A stretch of DNA of 64,000 bases from DAIOEK01 sp963708715 (GCA_963708715.1 CAVPSU010000001.1:1302001-1366000); one strand, 5' to 3'; positions 16,081 through 25,013 are shown, counted from the first letter of the stretch. Made by a program: numbers and translations. The notes: generated by a model not told the origin, from the sequence alone.

Positions 16081-16470
16081 ATGAATTCATTTTTAGTCCG
16101 TCTTGTTATTAATGCCTTAGCGATTGCTGCCACCGCGTGGCTTTTACCAGGAATCACAGTCGGTGGAAATGCGATGCTTACGATCGTGCTGGTCGCGCTT
16201 GTCTTTGGAATCGTGAACGCCATCATCAAGCCGATCTTTTCGTTCGTAACCTGCGGTTTGTATGTGGTTACATTGGGTTTGTTCACGTTCATCGCGAATG
16301 CGCTCATGTTATGGTTTACAAAAGATATCGCCAAACTCTTCGGATTGCAGTTTTCCATAGATACCTTTTGGACTGCCATTATTGGGGCACTTATCATCAG
16401 CGTCGTCAGTTTCATCCTTTCCTTAATTTTGGGTGGGAACACCCGTCCGAGACGGCGCGAGTCCGATTAA
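16081..16470 (+). CDS. Small membrane protein of the YvlD / 4TM phage-holin-like family
   Basis: A 129-residue protein with four hydrophobic segments, in the pattern of the mycobacterial-type four-TM holin superfamily (NALAIAATAWLLPGITVGG, then FGIVNAIIKPIF and LYVVTLGLFTFIANALMLW). Despite the family name these are ordinary chromosomal membrane proteins in many bacteria with no established function. The C-terminus is basic (RPRRRESD). GGAGG precedes ATG 16081. There are no phage genes nearby. It ends at the bidirectional terminator 16492-16523. Confidence 0.75.
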   Translation: MNSFLVRLVINALAIAATAWLLPGITVGGNAMLTIVLVALVFGIVNAIIKPIFSFVTCGLYVVTLGLFTFIANALMLWFTKDIAKLFGLQFSIDTFWTAIIGALIISVVSFILSLILGGNTRPRRRESD

Positions 16471-16491
16471 CAATTAGATGGATCCGAGCAA

Positions 16492-16523
16492 AACAAATCC
16501 GGCACTTTTATGCCGGATTTGTT
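16492..16523. terminator. Bidirectional terminator between convergent genes
   Basis: AACAAATCCGGCA (16492-16504) and TGCCGGATTTGTT (16511-16523) form a 13-bp stem with a 6-nt loop. T-runs flank it on the plus strand and a shorter one on the minus strand, so it serves both the membrane protein gene and the mscS-like gene. Confidence 0.88.
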
Positions 16524-16524
16524 T

Positions 16525-17343
16525 TTATTCTTGCATTTTAATGTCTTCCGACCGCAATCGCTCATGTATCAAGTCAATGAGTTGCAGCTTCAATTCCGCA
16601 CCTTTACCGAAAACGGCTTTTGCAATGATCGTCAATTCGACTTTGGTTGCCGCCATGTTGGAGGAACTGATGATCTGCCATGGCTCAACCTGCCCTTCAA
16701 TTTGATGAAACAATTCGTCGCCAAGAGGCTTCAAAATTTCCAGAGCTCGGGCAAGGTTATCCGGTGATACAAACAGGGTGATCACTACTTGTGAGAATTT
16801 CCCCCGGCTGAAGTTCCGGACAACTCTGATTTCACCGTTGGGTAGAGAGTATTGCTCTCCGGTTGGAGCACGAACGAGTGTGGTGGTCAGATTCACTGCT
16901 TCGATCACACCCTGCAAGTTACCTGTCGCCAAAATGAATTCCACTTTTTCACCAATATCGAAGGTTTCTTTGAACAGAAAACCTATCCCCGCCAGGATAT
17001 CGGATATTACCGGACGAGCTGCAATTCCAAACGCCGCACTAAATAAACCCAGTACCCAAATTAACGTGTTGGGTGTAACGAATAATAGCAGGGATAGCGC
17101 TGTCGCGATCAAGAAGAAGAAAAAGTTGACCAGACTGGCGCTAAGAGCTTGGATGGTCTGGGTCCGCTCCAAACTCGGTCTTCGATCTTTTGGCGCTATT
17201 CGGCTTAAGCTGAAAACTCGTTTGACCACCTGCCTGCTCAGAATTGACAATATCCACGCTGCAAAATAGTAGACTGCAATTGTAAGGATGGTAGCTAAAG
17301 TTGGTGTCTGTGTGATCACAATTCCTGAGGATATGGGATCCAT
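16525..17343 (-). CDS. Small-conductance mechanosensitive channel family (MscS)
   Basis: A 272-residue membrane protein. Three hydrophobic segments occupy roughly residues 15-130, the last being the Gly/Ala-rich pore helix region (GLFSAAFGIAARPVISDILAG). The beta-domain follows with FDIGEKVEFILATGNLQGVI and a NLTTTLVRAPTGEQYSLPNG stretch, which is classic MscS. It should open on membrane tension and release solutes during hypo-osmotic shock. It starts 16 bp after the DUF554 gene on the same strand, so the two form a small operon. Confidence 0.9.
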   Translation of the reverse strand: MDPISSGIVITQTPTLATILTIAVYYFAAWILSILSRQVVKRVFSLSRIAPKDRRPSLERTQTIQALSASLVNFFFFLIATALSLLLFVTPNTLIWVLGLFSAAFGIAARPVISDILAGIGFLFKETFDIGEKVEFILATGNLQGVIEAVNLTTTLVRAPTGEQYSLPNGEIRVVRNFSRGKFSQVVITLFVSPDNLARALEILKPLGDELFHQIEGQVEPWQIISSSNMAATKVELTIIAKAVFGKGAELKLQLIDLIHERLRSEDIKMQE

Positions 17344-17359
17344 AAACTTCTCTCTTATT

Positions 17360-18073
17360 CTATTTGATCCATTGTAAGGATTGAGCTAGCCACACCAATA
17401 ACGGCGCGATCAATAATGTTGGAATTAGACTGCCAACCCTCATCTTGATAAGACCCAGTATTCCACTTACACCGACCGCCATCAATACAACGCCGCCAGC
17501 CGCAGTCAACTCTTGCATCATCATATCATTCAATACAGTCTGAAGCTGGACACTTAAGAGGGACAATAACGCCTGGTAAGCTAAGACCGGCAAAGCTGAA
17601 AAAGCAACACCAATCCCAAGGGTAGATGCGAACGACATTGCAAACAACCCATCCAGGATGGATTTAATAATTAATAATTGGGGGTTACCCAGTGCTCCAT
17701 CTTGAATCGATCCAAGGATGGCGACCGGACCAGCGCAAAACAGGACCGAAGCCGTCAGAAAACCCCGGATAAATTTTTCTCGCTTTGTGGAATCCGTATC
17801 ATGGGTGAATTTGCTTTCCAACCAGCCGCCGAGACGCGTCACGCCTTCTTCGATCTTCCACCACTCTCCGAGGAGACCGCCAATTACCAGTGCGCCCAGA
17901 GTAAAGAGCGAGTTGGATGTTTTTAAGAACATCTGCACACCCATGGCAACGACAAACAAACCCATTGCACCAAGAATGGTTGATTTGACTCGTTCACTCA
18001 GTTTTCCACCCAGTAGAACGCCCAGGCATCCGCCTGCAATTATGGCCGCGAAGTTAATCCAGGTTCCAATCAT
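17360..18073 (-). CDS. DUF554 membrane protein
   Basis: A 237-residue polytopic membrane protein with the DUF554 (YdfK-like) pattern: GTWINFAAIIAGGCLGVLLG at the N-terminus, GALVIGGLLGEWWKIEEG, and a Gly-rich C-terminal part with VGVSGILGLIKMRVGSLIPT. Family function is unknown; a transport role is often assumed. Six or seven hydrophobic segments are visible. The MscS gene follows directly. The gene reads away from the Lrp regulator across a roughly 160-bp divergent gap. Confidence 0.85.
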   Translation of the reverse strand: MIGTWINFAAIIAGGCLGVLLGGKLSERVKSTILGAMGLFVVAMGVQMFLKTSNSLFTLGALVIGGLLGEWWKIEEGVTRLGGWLESKFTHDTDSTKREKFIRGFLTASVLFCAGPVAILGSIQDGALGNPQLLIIKSILDGLFAMSFASTLGIGVAFSALPVLAYQALLSLLSVQLQTVLNDMMMQELTAAGGVVLMAVGVSGILGLIKMRVGSLIPTLLIAPLLVWLAQSLQWIK

Positions 18074-18162
18074 AATATTTTATTGTACCAAAAGAAGTGC
18101 TTTGATGAGGACACTGTCCCATTTTGCGAGGCGCCCTCAGACGACCGAACGAACGTAAAGGT

Positions 18163-18191
18163 TTGGATAAACTGCTTGACAATGCTATACT
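18163..18191 (+). promoter_or_regulatory. Probable promoter of the Lrp-agmatine operon
   Basis: TTGGAT (18163-18168), a 17-bp spacer and TATACT (18186-18191). A consensus TTGACA at 18176-18181 is only 4 bp from this -10 and cannot be its -35. Confidence 0.5.
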
Positions 18192-18234
18192 ATTTGAAAT
18201 TATCGGAAGAGTCTAATTCCCAATCGGAAAGAAT

Positions 18235-18711
18235 ATGGCCACCAAACATCGGTTTGACGATCTCGACCAAACGATCATTAGCGAGCTTCGCAAAAATGCC
18301 CGACTGAGCTCGGCGGATATCGCCCGTAAGCATGGTCTCAACGAGCGAACTGTCAGAAATAGGATCGATTCTCTGATCGAACGGGGTATCATCCGCTTGA
18401 CTGCGATTGTTAATCCATATGCGTTTGATTATGTCGTGGCGGTGGATGTTTTTCTGGAAGCTTCCATGGATCATGAACAAGCCATCCTGGACAAGTTGCT
18501 TTCAATGTCCGAAATATCCTATGTTGCGTACGGACAGGGATCAACTGACTTGTCCATCGAAGCCCGCTTTAAAGACAACAACCAGATGAGAGAATTCTTA
18601 CGGCGTACATTGCCTGCGATCCCGGGCATTAAAGTAAAAGGATACGCACTGGTCCCTCGCGTGCTGCGCAGCATTGATGAATGGATGCCCCCGGCAGCCG
18701 ATTTCCACTAA
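18235..18711 (+). CDS. Lrp/AsnC family transcriptional regulator
   Basis: A 158-residue regulator. Residues about 5-65 form the AsnC-type helix-turn-helix (LDQTIISELRKNARLSSADI, then HGLNERTVRNRIDSLIERGI); residues about 72-150 are the RAM ligand-binding and oligomerisation fold (AVDVFLEASMDHEQAI). These proteins sense amino acids. It lies 33 bp before the carbamoyltransferase gene, in the same direction, so it probably regulates the agmatine-to-putrescine genes and itself. The ligand is not readable; agmatine or a related amine is a guess from context. Confidence 0.88.
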   Translation: MATKHRFDDLDQTIISELRKNARLSSADIARKHGLNERTVRNRIDSLIERGIIRLTAIVNPYAFDYVVAVDVFLEASMDHEQAILDKLLSMSEISYVAYGQGSTDLSIEARFKDNNQMREFLRRTLPAIPGIKVKGYALVPRVLRSIDEWMPPAADFH

Positions 18712-18744
18712 GCCAAATCAGACCTCGATCATAAGGAGACCTAC

Positions 18745-19758
18745 ATGCCGAAAGTGCGCCACTTCATTGATACGGAAGACTTCTCCAAACCTGAGCTGCT
18801 AAAAATCATCGAACTTATTCGCAGGATCAAAGCTGCGGACAAACAAGGCTGTACTCCAAAGTTATTACAAGATGCAACCCTGGCGATGCTTTTCGAAGAG
18901 CCATCAACCCGAACCCGTGTCTCATTTGAAGTGGCTATGACCGAATTGGGAGGGCATGCGCTATATCTGAAACCCGGGGAGATCCATCTGGAAGTCCGAG
19001 AGTCACTTTATGATACCGCCCAGGTACTTTCCAGAATGTGCGATGTGATCGAAGCCCGTACATTAAAGCATCAGACCGTTACCGACCTGGCTGAATTTGC
19101 AACTGTTCCTGTGATCAATGGATTGACAGATTATAACCATCCAACACAGGTGATCTGTGATGTGCTCACTATGATCGAACATGCTCCCGCGGGGAAAAAA
19201 CTCGAAGACCTCAATGTCACATTCATTGGTGACGCCACGAATGTGCTGAGCTCCCTTATGCTCATCTGCACCCGGTTGGGGATCAATTTTATCCAGGCTG
19301 CTCCTGCTAAATATCAGGCTCCGGAAGAATGGTTGGGATGGGCAAGAAAGAATGCAACTGAGGCAGGCGGTAAGCTCACGTTGACAGAGGATCCCGTTGA
19401 AGCTGTACGGGAAGCCGACTTCATATACACAGACCTCTGGTGGTGGGTTGGACAGGAAGATCAAATACCTGAACGTCGCTCTGCCTTTATGCCGTTGTAT
19501 CAGGTGAATAAAGGACTCTTCGACAAAGCACCAAGTCATTGCAAATTCATGCATTGTCTGCCTGCTTCGCGCAATGTGGAAGTTACGGATGAGGTTATCG
19601 ATCATCCGCGGTCAATCGTATTCGATCAATCAGAAAACCGGTTGCACACAGAAAAGGGGTTGCTCGTATATTTCGTCTACCCTCATCTATTGCATCCAAC
19701 CGAGGAGTTGAAGGCTTTACATAAGGGCGAGATTGAGAAAATGCTCCAGCGGGACTGA
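18745..19758 (+). CDS. Putrescine (or ornithine) carbamoyltransferase
   Basis: A 337-residue aspartate/ornithine carbamoyltransferase superfamily enzyme. STRTRVSFE binds carbamoyl phosphate, HPTQ and HCLPAS form the active site. YQVN and the adjoining agmatine deiminase gene favour putrescine carbamoyltransferase, which splits N-carbamoylputrescine with phosphate into putrescine and carbamoyl phosphate; an anabolic ArgF would normally sit among arg genes. AAGGAG lies 7 nt before the ATG. Carbamate kinase, which would convert the carbamoyl phosphate to ATP, is not in the window. Confidence 0.8.
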   Translation: MPKVRHFIDTEDFSKPELLKIIELIRRIKAADKQGCTPKLLQDATLAMLFEEPSTRTRVSFEVAMTELGGHALYLKPGEIHLEVRESLYDTAQVLSRMCDVIEARTLKHQTVTDLAEFATVPVINGLTDYNHPTQVICDVLTMIEHAPAGKKLEDLNVTFIGDATNVLSSLMLICTRLGINFIQAAPAKYQAPEEWLGWARKNATEAGGKLTLTEDPVEAVREADFIYTDLWWWVGQEDQIPERRSAFMPLYQVNKGLFDKAPSHCKFMHCLPASRNVEVTDEVIDHPRSIVFDQSENRLHTEKGLLVYFVYPHLLHPTEELKALHKGEIEKMLQRD

Positions 19759-19801
19759 CCATTGAAATTGAGGCGATCACTCCAGGTGGAAGGAAGAAAA
19801 T

Positions 19802-20899
19802 ATGAGTTTTCTCATTGAGAGTACTCCACGCGAAGATGGGTATTTTATGCCGGCAGAGTATTCCAGGCATAATGGCACCTGGATGTTATGGCCAGAACGA
19901 CCGGACAATTGGCGTGCCGGTGCCAGACCAGCTCAAGCCGCATTCGTTGAAGTTGCCAATGCGATCTCTGGGTTTGAGCCGGTTACAATGTGTGTGTCTG
20001 CGCGCCAATATCAAAACGCCAGGCAAATGCTGCCTGCCACAATCCGTGTGGTGGAAATATCGAACAACGATGCATGGATGCGGGACTGTGGTCCTACTTT
20101 CGTCATCAATCGCCAAAACGGGATAAGGGGAGTGGATTGGGAATTCAACGCTTGGGGAGGATTATCGGGCGGGTTATATTTTCCGTGGGATCAGGATAAT
20201 TTGGTCGCTCGCAAAGTGCTGGATATGGAGCGGGTGGATCGCTACAAAGCTCCCTTTGTCTTGGAAGGTGGTTCGATCCATGTCGACGGGGACGGGACCC
20301 TGTTGACCACCGAGGAGTGTTTGCTGAACCCCAACCGCAATCCAGGCATGAGTAAGAAGGAAATAGAAGAAGAACTGCGGCAATACACCGGGGTGGAAAA
20401 AATCCTGTGGTTGACCCAGGGCATATTTATGGATGAGACGAATGGGCATGTGGATAACTTCGCCTGTTTTTTGAGACCCGGAGTGGTTGCCCTCGCCTGG
20501 ACAGATGACCCACTTGACCGGCAATATCCAATATCGCTGGATGCCTTTCTTCGATTATCCCGTATGGTGGACGCGCGAGGTCGTAATCTCGAAATTGTAA
20601 AAATTCCCTTACCCGATCCCATTACCATTACCCAGGAGGAATCTGCTGGTGTTGAAATGGTTGACGGTACTCTGCCCCGAAAAGAAGGAGACCGGCTGGC
20701 TGCATCGTATATCAATTTTTATTATTGCAACGGTGGTGTGGTAGTACCCATTTTCAACGATCGCCACGATGAGTTAGCGCTTTCGATCCTTAAAAAAGCC
20801 ATTCCTGACCGAAAAATTGTTGGTATTTATGCTCGCGAGATCTTACTGGGTGGCGGAAACATCCATTGTATAACCCAACAACAGCCGGATCGAGCTTGA
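19802..20899 (+). CDS. aguA: Agmatine deiminase
   Basis: A 365-residue guanidino-group-modifying enzyme (peptidyl-arginine deiminase fold). WMRDCGPTFV (about residue 93), EGGSIHVDGDG, the GHVDNFACF block and the C-terminal GGGNIHCITQQQP, with the catalytic cysteine, match agmatine deiminase. It converts agmatine to N-carbamoylputrescine and ammonia. It follows the carbamoyltransferase by 43 bp with GGAAGGAAG before the ATG. Together they form the two-step agmatine deiminase route and yield putrescine, ammonia and carbamoyl phosphate. Confidence 0.92.
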   Translation: MSFLIESTPREDGYFMPAEYSRHNGTWMLWPERPDNWRAGARPAQAAFVEVANAISGFEPVTMCVSARQYQNARQMLPATIRVVEISNNDAWMRDCGPTFVINRQNGIRGVDWEFNAWGGLSGGLYFPWDQDNLVARKVLDMERVDRYKAPFVLEGGSIHVDGDGTLLTTEECLLNPNRNPGMSKKEIEEELRQYTGVEKILWLTQGIFMDETNGHVDNFACFLRPGVVALAWTDDPLDRQYPISLDAFLRLSRMVDARGRNLEIVKIPLPDPITITQEESAGVEMVDGTLPRKEGDRLAASYINFYYCNGGVVVPIFNDRHDELALSILKKAIPDRKIVGIYAREILLGGGNIHCITQQQPDRA

Positions 20900-20920
20900 C
20901 TCCCCTATTTTCTTTATTAA

Positions 20921-20929
20921 TGCTATTAT
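20921..20929 (+). promoter_or_regulatory. Extended -10 box implying a leaderless transcript
   Basis: TGCTATTAT (TGn plus TATTAT at 20924-20929) ends 7 nt before the ATG at 20937, so the predicted start site coincides with the start codon. No Shine-Dalgarno is present. Confidence 0.45.
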
Positions 20930-20936
20930 TAATCGC

Positions 20937-22571
20937 ATGGGAACAAACCGGGACCGAATATTAATCGTAGAAAACGACGCAGATATCAGTGATCTGATCG
21001 GCCGACAGGCATTGCAATCGATGGGGTACCAGGTGCAAACTGCTTCAGACGCTCAATCTGCTATTGCTAAAGCAATCCAGTTTTCACCAGATATCATCAT
21101 TGTGGATTTGAATCTCCCCAGCCTAAGCGGGAAAGATTTGATGGTAGCCCTGAATTCGCAGGGGATTTCGATCCCGATTATTGCTCTGACGAAAAAGGGT
21201 GGGGAAGAAGATCTGGTGCAATCGTTCCGGTTGGGGGCTACCGACTTTCTGCTCTGGCCGGTGAAAGAAGCCGAAGTGATAGCGGTCGTGGAACGGGTGA
21301 TCAAACAAGTGCATGACCGGCGCGAACGTGAAAGATTGGATCGTCAATTACAGCAAACCAATCTCGAACTGCAAAACCGGGTTCGCGAGTTGACTACGAT
21401 CTTTTCGATCGGAAAAGCAGTCACATCGGTAACAGATCAATCCATCCTCTTCGATAAAATTGTCGATGGCGCAGTAAAAGTCTCTAACGGAGACATCGGA
21501 TGGTTCCTCGTGCGCGATGACGGTGACCGAGGATTTCTGCTTGCCGCCCACCTCAATTTGCCCGCTTCTCTGGTCAGTAAAATGGGCCAGCCATGGGATG
21601 ACGGAATCAGCTCCCTGGTCGCCATGTCTGGGGAAACTCTGGCAATACATGGAGAGCCGCTAAAACGGTTCCGTTTCAGTGATCTCGGTCAATCTGCTCT
21701 TATCTCACCGATCAAAGTACAGAAACAGGTTATTGCTTTATTGGCAATCGTCCGACGTGCTCCCAAGCCCTTCAACTCCAGCGAACAAAAATTAGTTGAA
21801 GCAGTCGCAGATTATGCATCCATTTCCCTGGTAAATGCGCGCCTCTTTCGAGCACTTGAAGATAGAGCGCGTTATATGCAACGGGCGGCGGAAAGTGCAC
21901 AGGCAGGAGCAAAAACCAAGAACGAGATTCTCAAAGGCGCAGGAAAAGAACTGGCAGCCCCGCTGGAAGAAGCCATTCGCAATCTCGATCTGATTCAACC
22001 AACCCTGACGGATGCTCAGAAATTATTATTGGAACCTGCCAGAGGGAAACTAAAACAAAGCCTTGCAGCTTTGGAAAAGGTATCGAAGATTCCTACCAAC
22101 CCTCTCCCTACCCAAATGGTAGCAATGAATGCAGTTGATATTGGTCGGAAGGTGATCGAACGATACAAAGGTGCTGCTGAAGAGGATGACATTCTGCTTA
22201 CTGCTGATTTCTCTTCAGAAGAAATTTTGGCGTACGCTGATCCCGAACAGGTAGATCAGGCAATTGACCGGTTGGTAAGCAACGCGTTACGAACCACACC
22301 CCATGGTGGACAGGTATCCATGCGTGTGGAAAAAATGATCGATGGTCAGGTGCATTGCCTGGTCAGAAACAGCCTTGCTGAAATTGAAACCCAGCAATTG
22401 AATTTGTCTGGTGAAGGGGGTAAGGGAGAATCGTCTCGGCGATCTACAAACGGTTCCCAATTACTCGGTCAGGTTAAAGAAATTATCGCCGCTCACGGTG
22501 GTAAGGTTTGGGCGGAATCCAACCCAAGCCAGGGATCCATTTTCCATTTTACTCTGCTTCCACCCGCGTAA
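20937..22571 (+). CDS. Receiver-GAF-pseudokinase protein
   Basis: A 544-residue signalling protein. Residues about 6-118 are a receiver with the phospho-acceptor Asp57 (IIIVDLNLPS) and Thr85, but the conserved lysine is Trp107 and the second acidic residue is Asn13. A coiled linker (about 125-155) leads to a GAF domain (about 160-305). The following dimerisation helix has GAGKELAAPL, with Lys337 where a histidine kinase has its phospho-His. The ATPase-like end keeps VSNAL but has no DxGxG box. So it can probably be phosphorylated but cannot act as a kinase. It precedes a second protein with the opposite defects by 36 bp. Confidence 0.85.
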   Translation: MGTNRDRILIVENDADISDLIGRQALQSMGYQVQTASDAQSAIAKAIQFSPDIIIVDLNLPSLSGKDLMVALNSQGISIPIIALTKKGGEEDLVQSFRLGATDFLLWPVKEAEVIAVVERVIKQVHDRRERERLDRQLQQTNLELQNRVRELTTIFSIGKAVTSVTDQSILFDKIVDGAVKVSNGDIGWFLVRDDGDRGFLLAAHLNLPASLVSKMGQPWDDGISSLVAMSGETLAIHGEPLKRFRFSDLGQSALISPIKVQKQVIALLAIVRRAPKPFNSSEQKLVEAVADYASISLVNARLFRALEDRARYMQRAAESAQAGAKTKNEILKGAGKELAAPLEEAIRNLDLIQPTLTDAQKLLLEPARGKLKQSLAALEKVSKIPTNPLPTQMVAMNAVDIGRKVIERYKGAAEEDDILLTADFSSEEILAYADPEQVDQAIDRLVSNALRTTPHGGQVSMRVEKMIDGQVHCLVRNSLAEIETQQLNLSGEGGKGESSRRSTNGSQLLGQVKEIIAAHGGKVWAESNPSQGSIFHFTLLPPA

Positions 22572-22607
22572 CTTTCCTACGGGTGAAATCAGATCAGGAT
22601 TTGTATC

Positions 22608-24542
22608 ATGCCGGACAACTCAAAAGACCTTATTTTTATCATTATTTCCGATAACCAGGCCAATTACCTTTTGGAACGCGTACTGCGTTCATCCGGTTAT
22701 AGTGTCACGGCGATCAAAGAAAAAGCCGCTGCAGAAAAGATGCTGGAGACCAATCAGCCATCCCTGGTGATATTGAGCGAAAAACTAACCGACGGGAATG
22801 GGTTGGAATTAGCCAGAAACCTGATCAGACGCTACCCTGCTTTACCCGTTTTGCTATTTGTCAATAATGACACTCCCGAATTATTAAAGGACGCATTACG
22901 AACAGGTGTGATGGATTATTTATGCCTTCCTTTAAAGACCGAAGACATCCTTCAGGCTGTGCAGCGATCGATCAAACAGGCTAAATTCCGGAAAGACTGG
23001 GTCATCCTTGAATCCAAACGCGCAACTGCCAGCTTGCAGCGTCGAATGGATGAGATCGAGACCCTGGCTCAGCTTGGGCGATCCATCACAGCTTCTCTCA
23101 ACCTGGATTATGTTCTGGCGTCGGTCGTAGATGCAGCAGTCGATCTGACCGGCGCGGAAGAGGGCAGCCTTTTATTGATGGATGAAATATCCGGAGACCT
23201 ATATATGCGGGCAAGCCGAAATTTCCAGGAAGAGTTTGTCCGCACATTCCGATTGCCAATCCATGATTCTCTGGCGGGTTCTGTTGTGCGTACCGGGCAG
23301 CCAGTTCTCCTGGATGAGCAAACTCCACAGAAGATCAAAACCTCTTACCTGGTGCATAGTTTGATTTATGTTCCACTCCTCAGCCGTGGACAGACCGTCG
23401 GTGTTCTGGGAGTGGACAACCGACACAACCGAACCTCATTTACCGATCATCATGTCAAACTGCTGGCCACGATCGCCGATTACGCGGTCATCGCGATCGA
23501 AAATGCCCATCTTTATTCCGCAGCTACTTACGACCGGAATAAACTGGAAACGATCATCACGAATATTCAGGATGGTGCAATCGTCCTTGATCCGGATCAG
23601 CGATTCATCCTGGCAAACCAAACAGCCAGATCCGCATTCAACCTGGGCGATGCTGCATTGCAAGGTAAACTATTCACTGATGTAGTTCAAAAAGCCGAGC
23701 TGCTCGACCTGTTAAAGACTCCGGGCTCTGAACACTACCCCAATCAGTGCGAAGTGGAATTGGATGATGGACGGGTCTTCAGTGCGCAACTAACTCCAAT
23801 AACTGACGTAGGGATTGCCATCACCTTCCATGACATCACCTATCATAAGAAGCTTGATCGCCTGAAAAATGATTTTGTGTCCACGATCTCGCATGACCTA
23901 CGGTCACCCCTGACAGCCATCCTCGGATATATTGAACTGCTCGACCGGGCAGGACCCATCAATGATCTTCAGCGTGATTTTATCCACCGAGTCCAGGCAA
24001 GCGTGCACAGCATTACAGCATTGGTGAACGACCTGCTCAATCTCGGACGAATTGAATCCGGTTTCGACACCCGCAAAGAGACCGTTTCCATGAGCACCAT
24101 ATTGGATGGTTCATTGGATATGTTCTCAGAGAAGTTGAAAGCGCATAAACTTCAGGTCACCCGGGAACTTCCGGATAAGTTGCCACCTCTCTTTGGCAAT
24201 CCGATTCAACTCCGACAAATGGTGGATAACCTGGTAGACAATGCCATAAAGTACACACCTGAGAGCGGGAAGGTCAAAATCGAGGTCCAGGTGGATGGCA
24301 ATCAATTGATCCTCCAGGTTGGTGACACCGGTGTCGGAATTCCGCCACTGGACCTGCCGTATATTTTTGATAAATTCTATCGGGCATCCAATGCCACATC
24401 AGATATGCCCGGGACTGGTTTAGGTCTTTCGATTGTGAAATCGATCGTGGATAATCACCAGGGACGGATATGGGTGGACTCGGTCCCCGATCAGGGTACG
24501 AATGTCACTGTGGTCTTGCCTGTCGCAGAATCAGCCACTTAA
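22608..24542 (+). CDS. Pseudoreceiver-GAF-PAS histidine kinase
   Basis: A 644-residue protein. Residues about 8-120 have a receiver fold without its chemistry: Ser57 replaces the phospho-acceptor (LVILSEKL), Val85 the Thr and Leu107 the Lys. A GAF domain (about 150-305) and a PAS-like domain (about 308-412) follow. The kinase core is intact: FVSTISHDLRSPLTAILGY with His429, VDNLVDNAIKYTPE (N box), VGDTGVGIPP (G1) and GTGLGLSIVKSI (G2). No transmembrane segment, so cytosolic. It ends at a strong shared terminator. Confidence 0.88.
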   Translation: MPDNSKDLIFIIISDNQANYLLERVLRSSGYSVTAIKEKAAAEKMLETNQPSLVILSEKLTDGNGLELARNLIRRYPALPVLLFVNNDTPELLKDALRTGVMDYLCLPLKTEDILQAVQRSIKQAKFRKDWVILESKRATASLQRRMDEIETLAQLGRSITASLNLDYVLASVVDAAVDLTGAEEGSLLLMDEISGDLYMRASRNFQEEFVRTFRLPIHDSLAGSVVRTGQPVLLDEQTPQKIKTSYLVHSLIYVPLLSRGQTVGVLGVDNRHNRTSFTDHHVKLLATIADYAVIAIENAHLYSAATYDRNKLETIITNIQDGAIVLDPDQRFILANQTARSAFNLGDAALQGKLFTDVVQKAELLDLLKTPGSEHYPNQCEVELDDGRVFSAQLTPITDVGIAITFHDITYHKKLDRLKNDFVSTISHDLRSPLTAILGYIELLDRAGPINDLQRDFIHRVQASVHSITALVNDLLNLGRIESGFDTRKETVSMSTILDGSLDMFSEKLKAHKLQVTRELPDKLPPLFGNPIQLRQMVDNLVDNAIKYTPESGKVKIEVQVDGNQLILQVGDTGVGIPPLDLPYIFDKFYRASNATSDMPGTGLGLSIVKSIVDNHQGRIWVDSVPDQGTNVTVVLPVAESAT

Positions 24543-24554
24543 TGAATGTAATCT

Positions 24555-24589
24555 AAAAAGAAGGCCGGCGAATGACCGGCCTTCTTTTT
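24555..24589. terminator. Bidirectional terminator
   Basis: AAAAAGAAGGCCGG (24555-24568) and CCGGCCTTCTTTTT (24576-24589) form a 14-bp stem with a 7-nt loop, U-rich in both directions. It separates the histidine kinase gene from the convergent hydrolase gene, whose stop codon overlaps it. Confidence 0.93.
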
Positions 24590-25013
24590 ATTTCTTGTGG
24601 TTCTCCAGGAAGACCTCAATTTCTCGAATGAAGTCCTCCACTTGTTGATACTCCAGAATCCGAAACAAGGGTTGGTGATTGCCGGTCAACATCTTCGATA
24701 CATTCTTACCTTTCTCATATCCGCAGAGAACCGGTTTGCCAATCGATAAAGCATAGGCTATTTCGTACCCCACCCCGTGCGATGGGGTGCTGACCTCCGC
24801 GATGACCGCGTCGCAGCCATCCAGCCATTCAATATCGCGGTTATAAATCTCTTCAGGGGAGATTACAGTTTCAAAATCGAGGATATTCTCATCGGCCAGG
24901 ATCGCCGTTGGTACGGTATGACCTTTAGCCAGAAGATAATCGACAATGGCGCGATAAGCGGTCTGATCTTTCCGCCCACCGGTTATGGAGCATGAGAAAT
25001 AGATATTCATCAT
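24588..25013 (-). CDS. 2'-deoxynucleoside 5'-phosphate N-hydrolase-like protein (DNPH1/Rcl family)
   Basis: A 141-residue protein of the nucleoside deoxyribosyltransferase fold. The N-terminal IYFSCSITGGRKDQTAY matches the DNPH1 YFxGSIRGGRxD motif, and DIEWLDGCDAVIAEVSTPSH followed by GVGYEIAYA matches the catalytic-Glu region of that family. DNPH1 cleaves the N-glycosidic bond of deoxynucleoside monophosphates. Family membership rests on these motifs; a plain nucleoside 2-deoxyribosyltransferase is the alternative. GGGAG precedes the tandem ATGs. The gene stands alone between the kinase gene and the PFOR gene. Confidence 0.78.
   Translation of the reverse strand: MMNIYFSCSITGGRKDQTAYRAIVDYLLAKGHTVPTAILADENILDFETVISPEEIYNRDIEWLDGCDAVIAEVSTPSHGVGYEIAYALSIGKPVLCGYEKGKNVSKMLTGNHQPLFRILEYQQVEDFIREIEVFLENHKK

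Noticed and set aside
16081..16470. Holin-like protein as a sign of a prophage
   Set aside because: The family is common on chromosomes, and no other phage gene is near.
18176..18181. TTGACA as the -35 of the Lrp operon
   Set aside because: It lies 4 bp from the only good -10 (TATACT). TTGGAT at 18163 has the correct 17-bp spacing.
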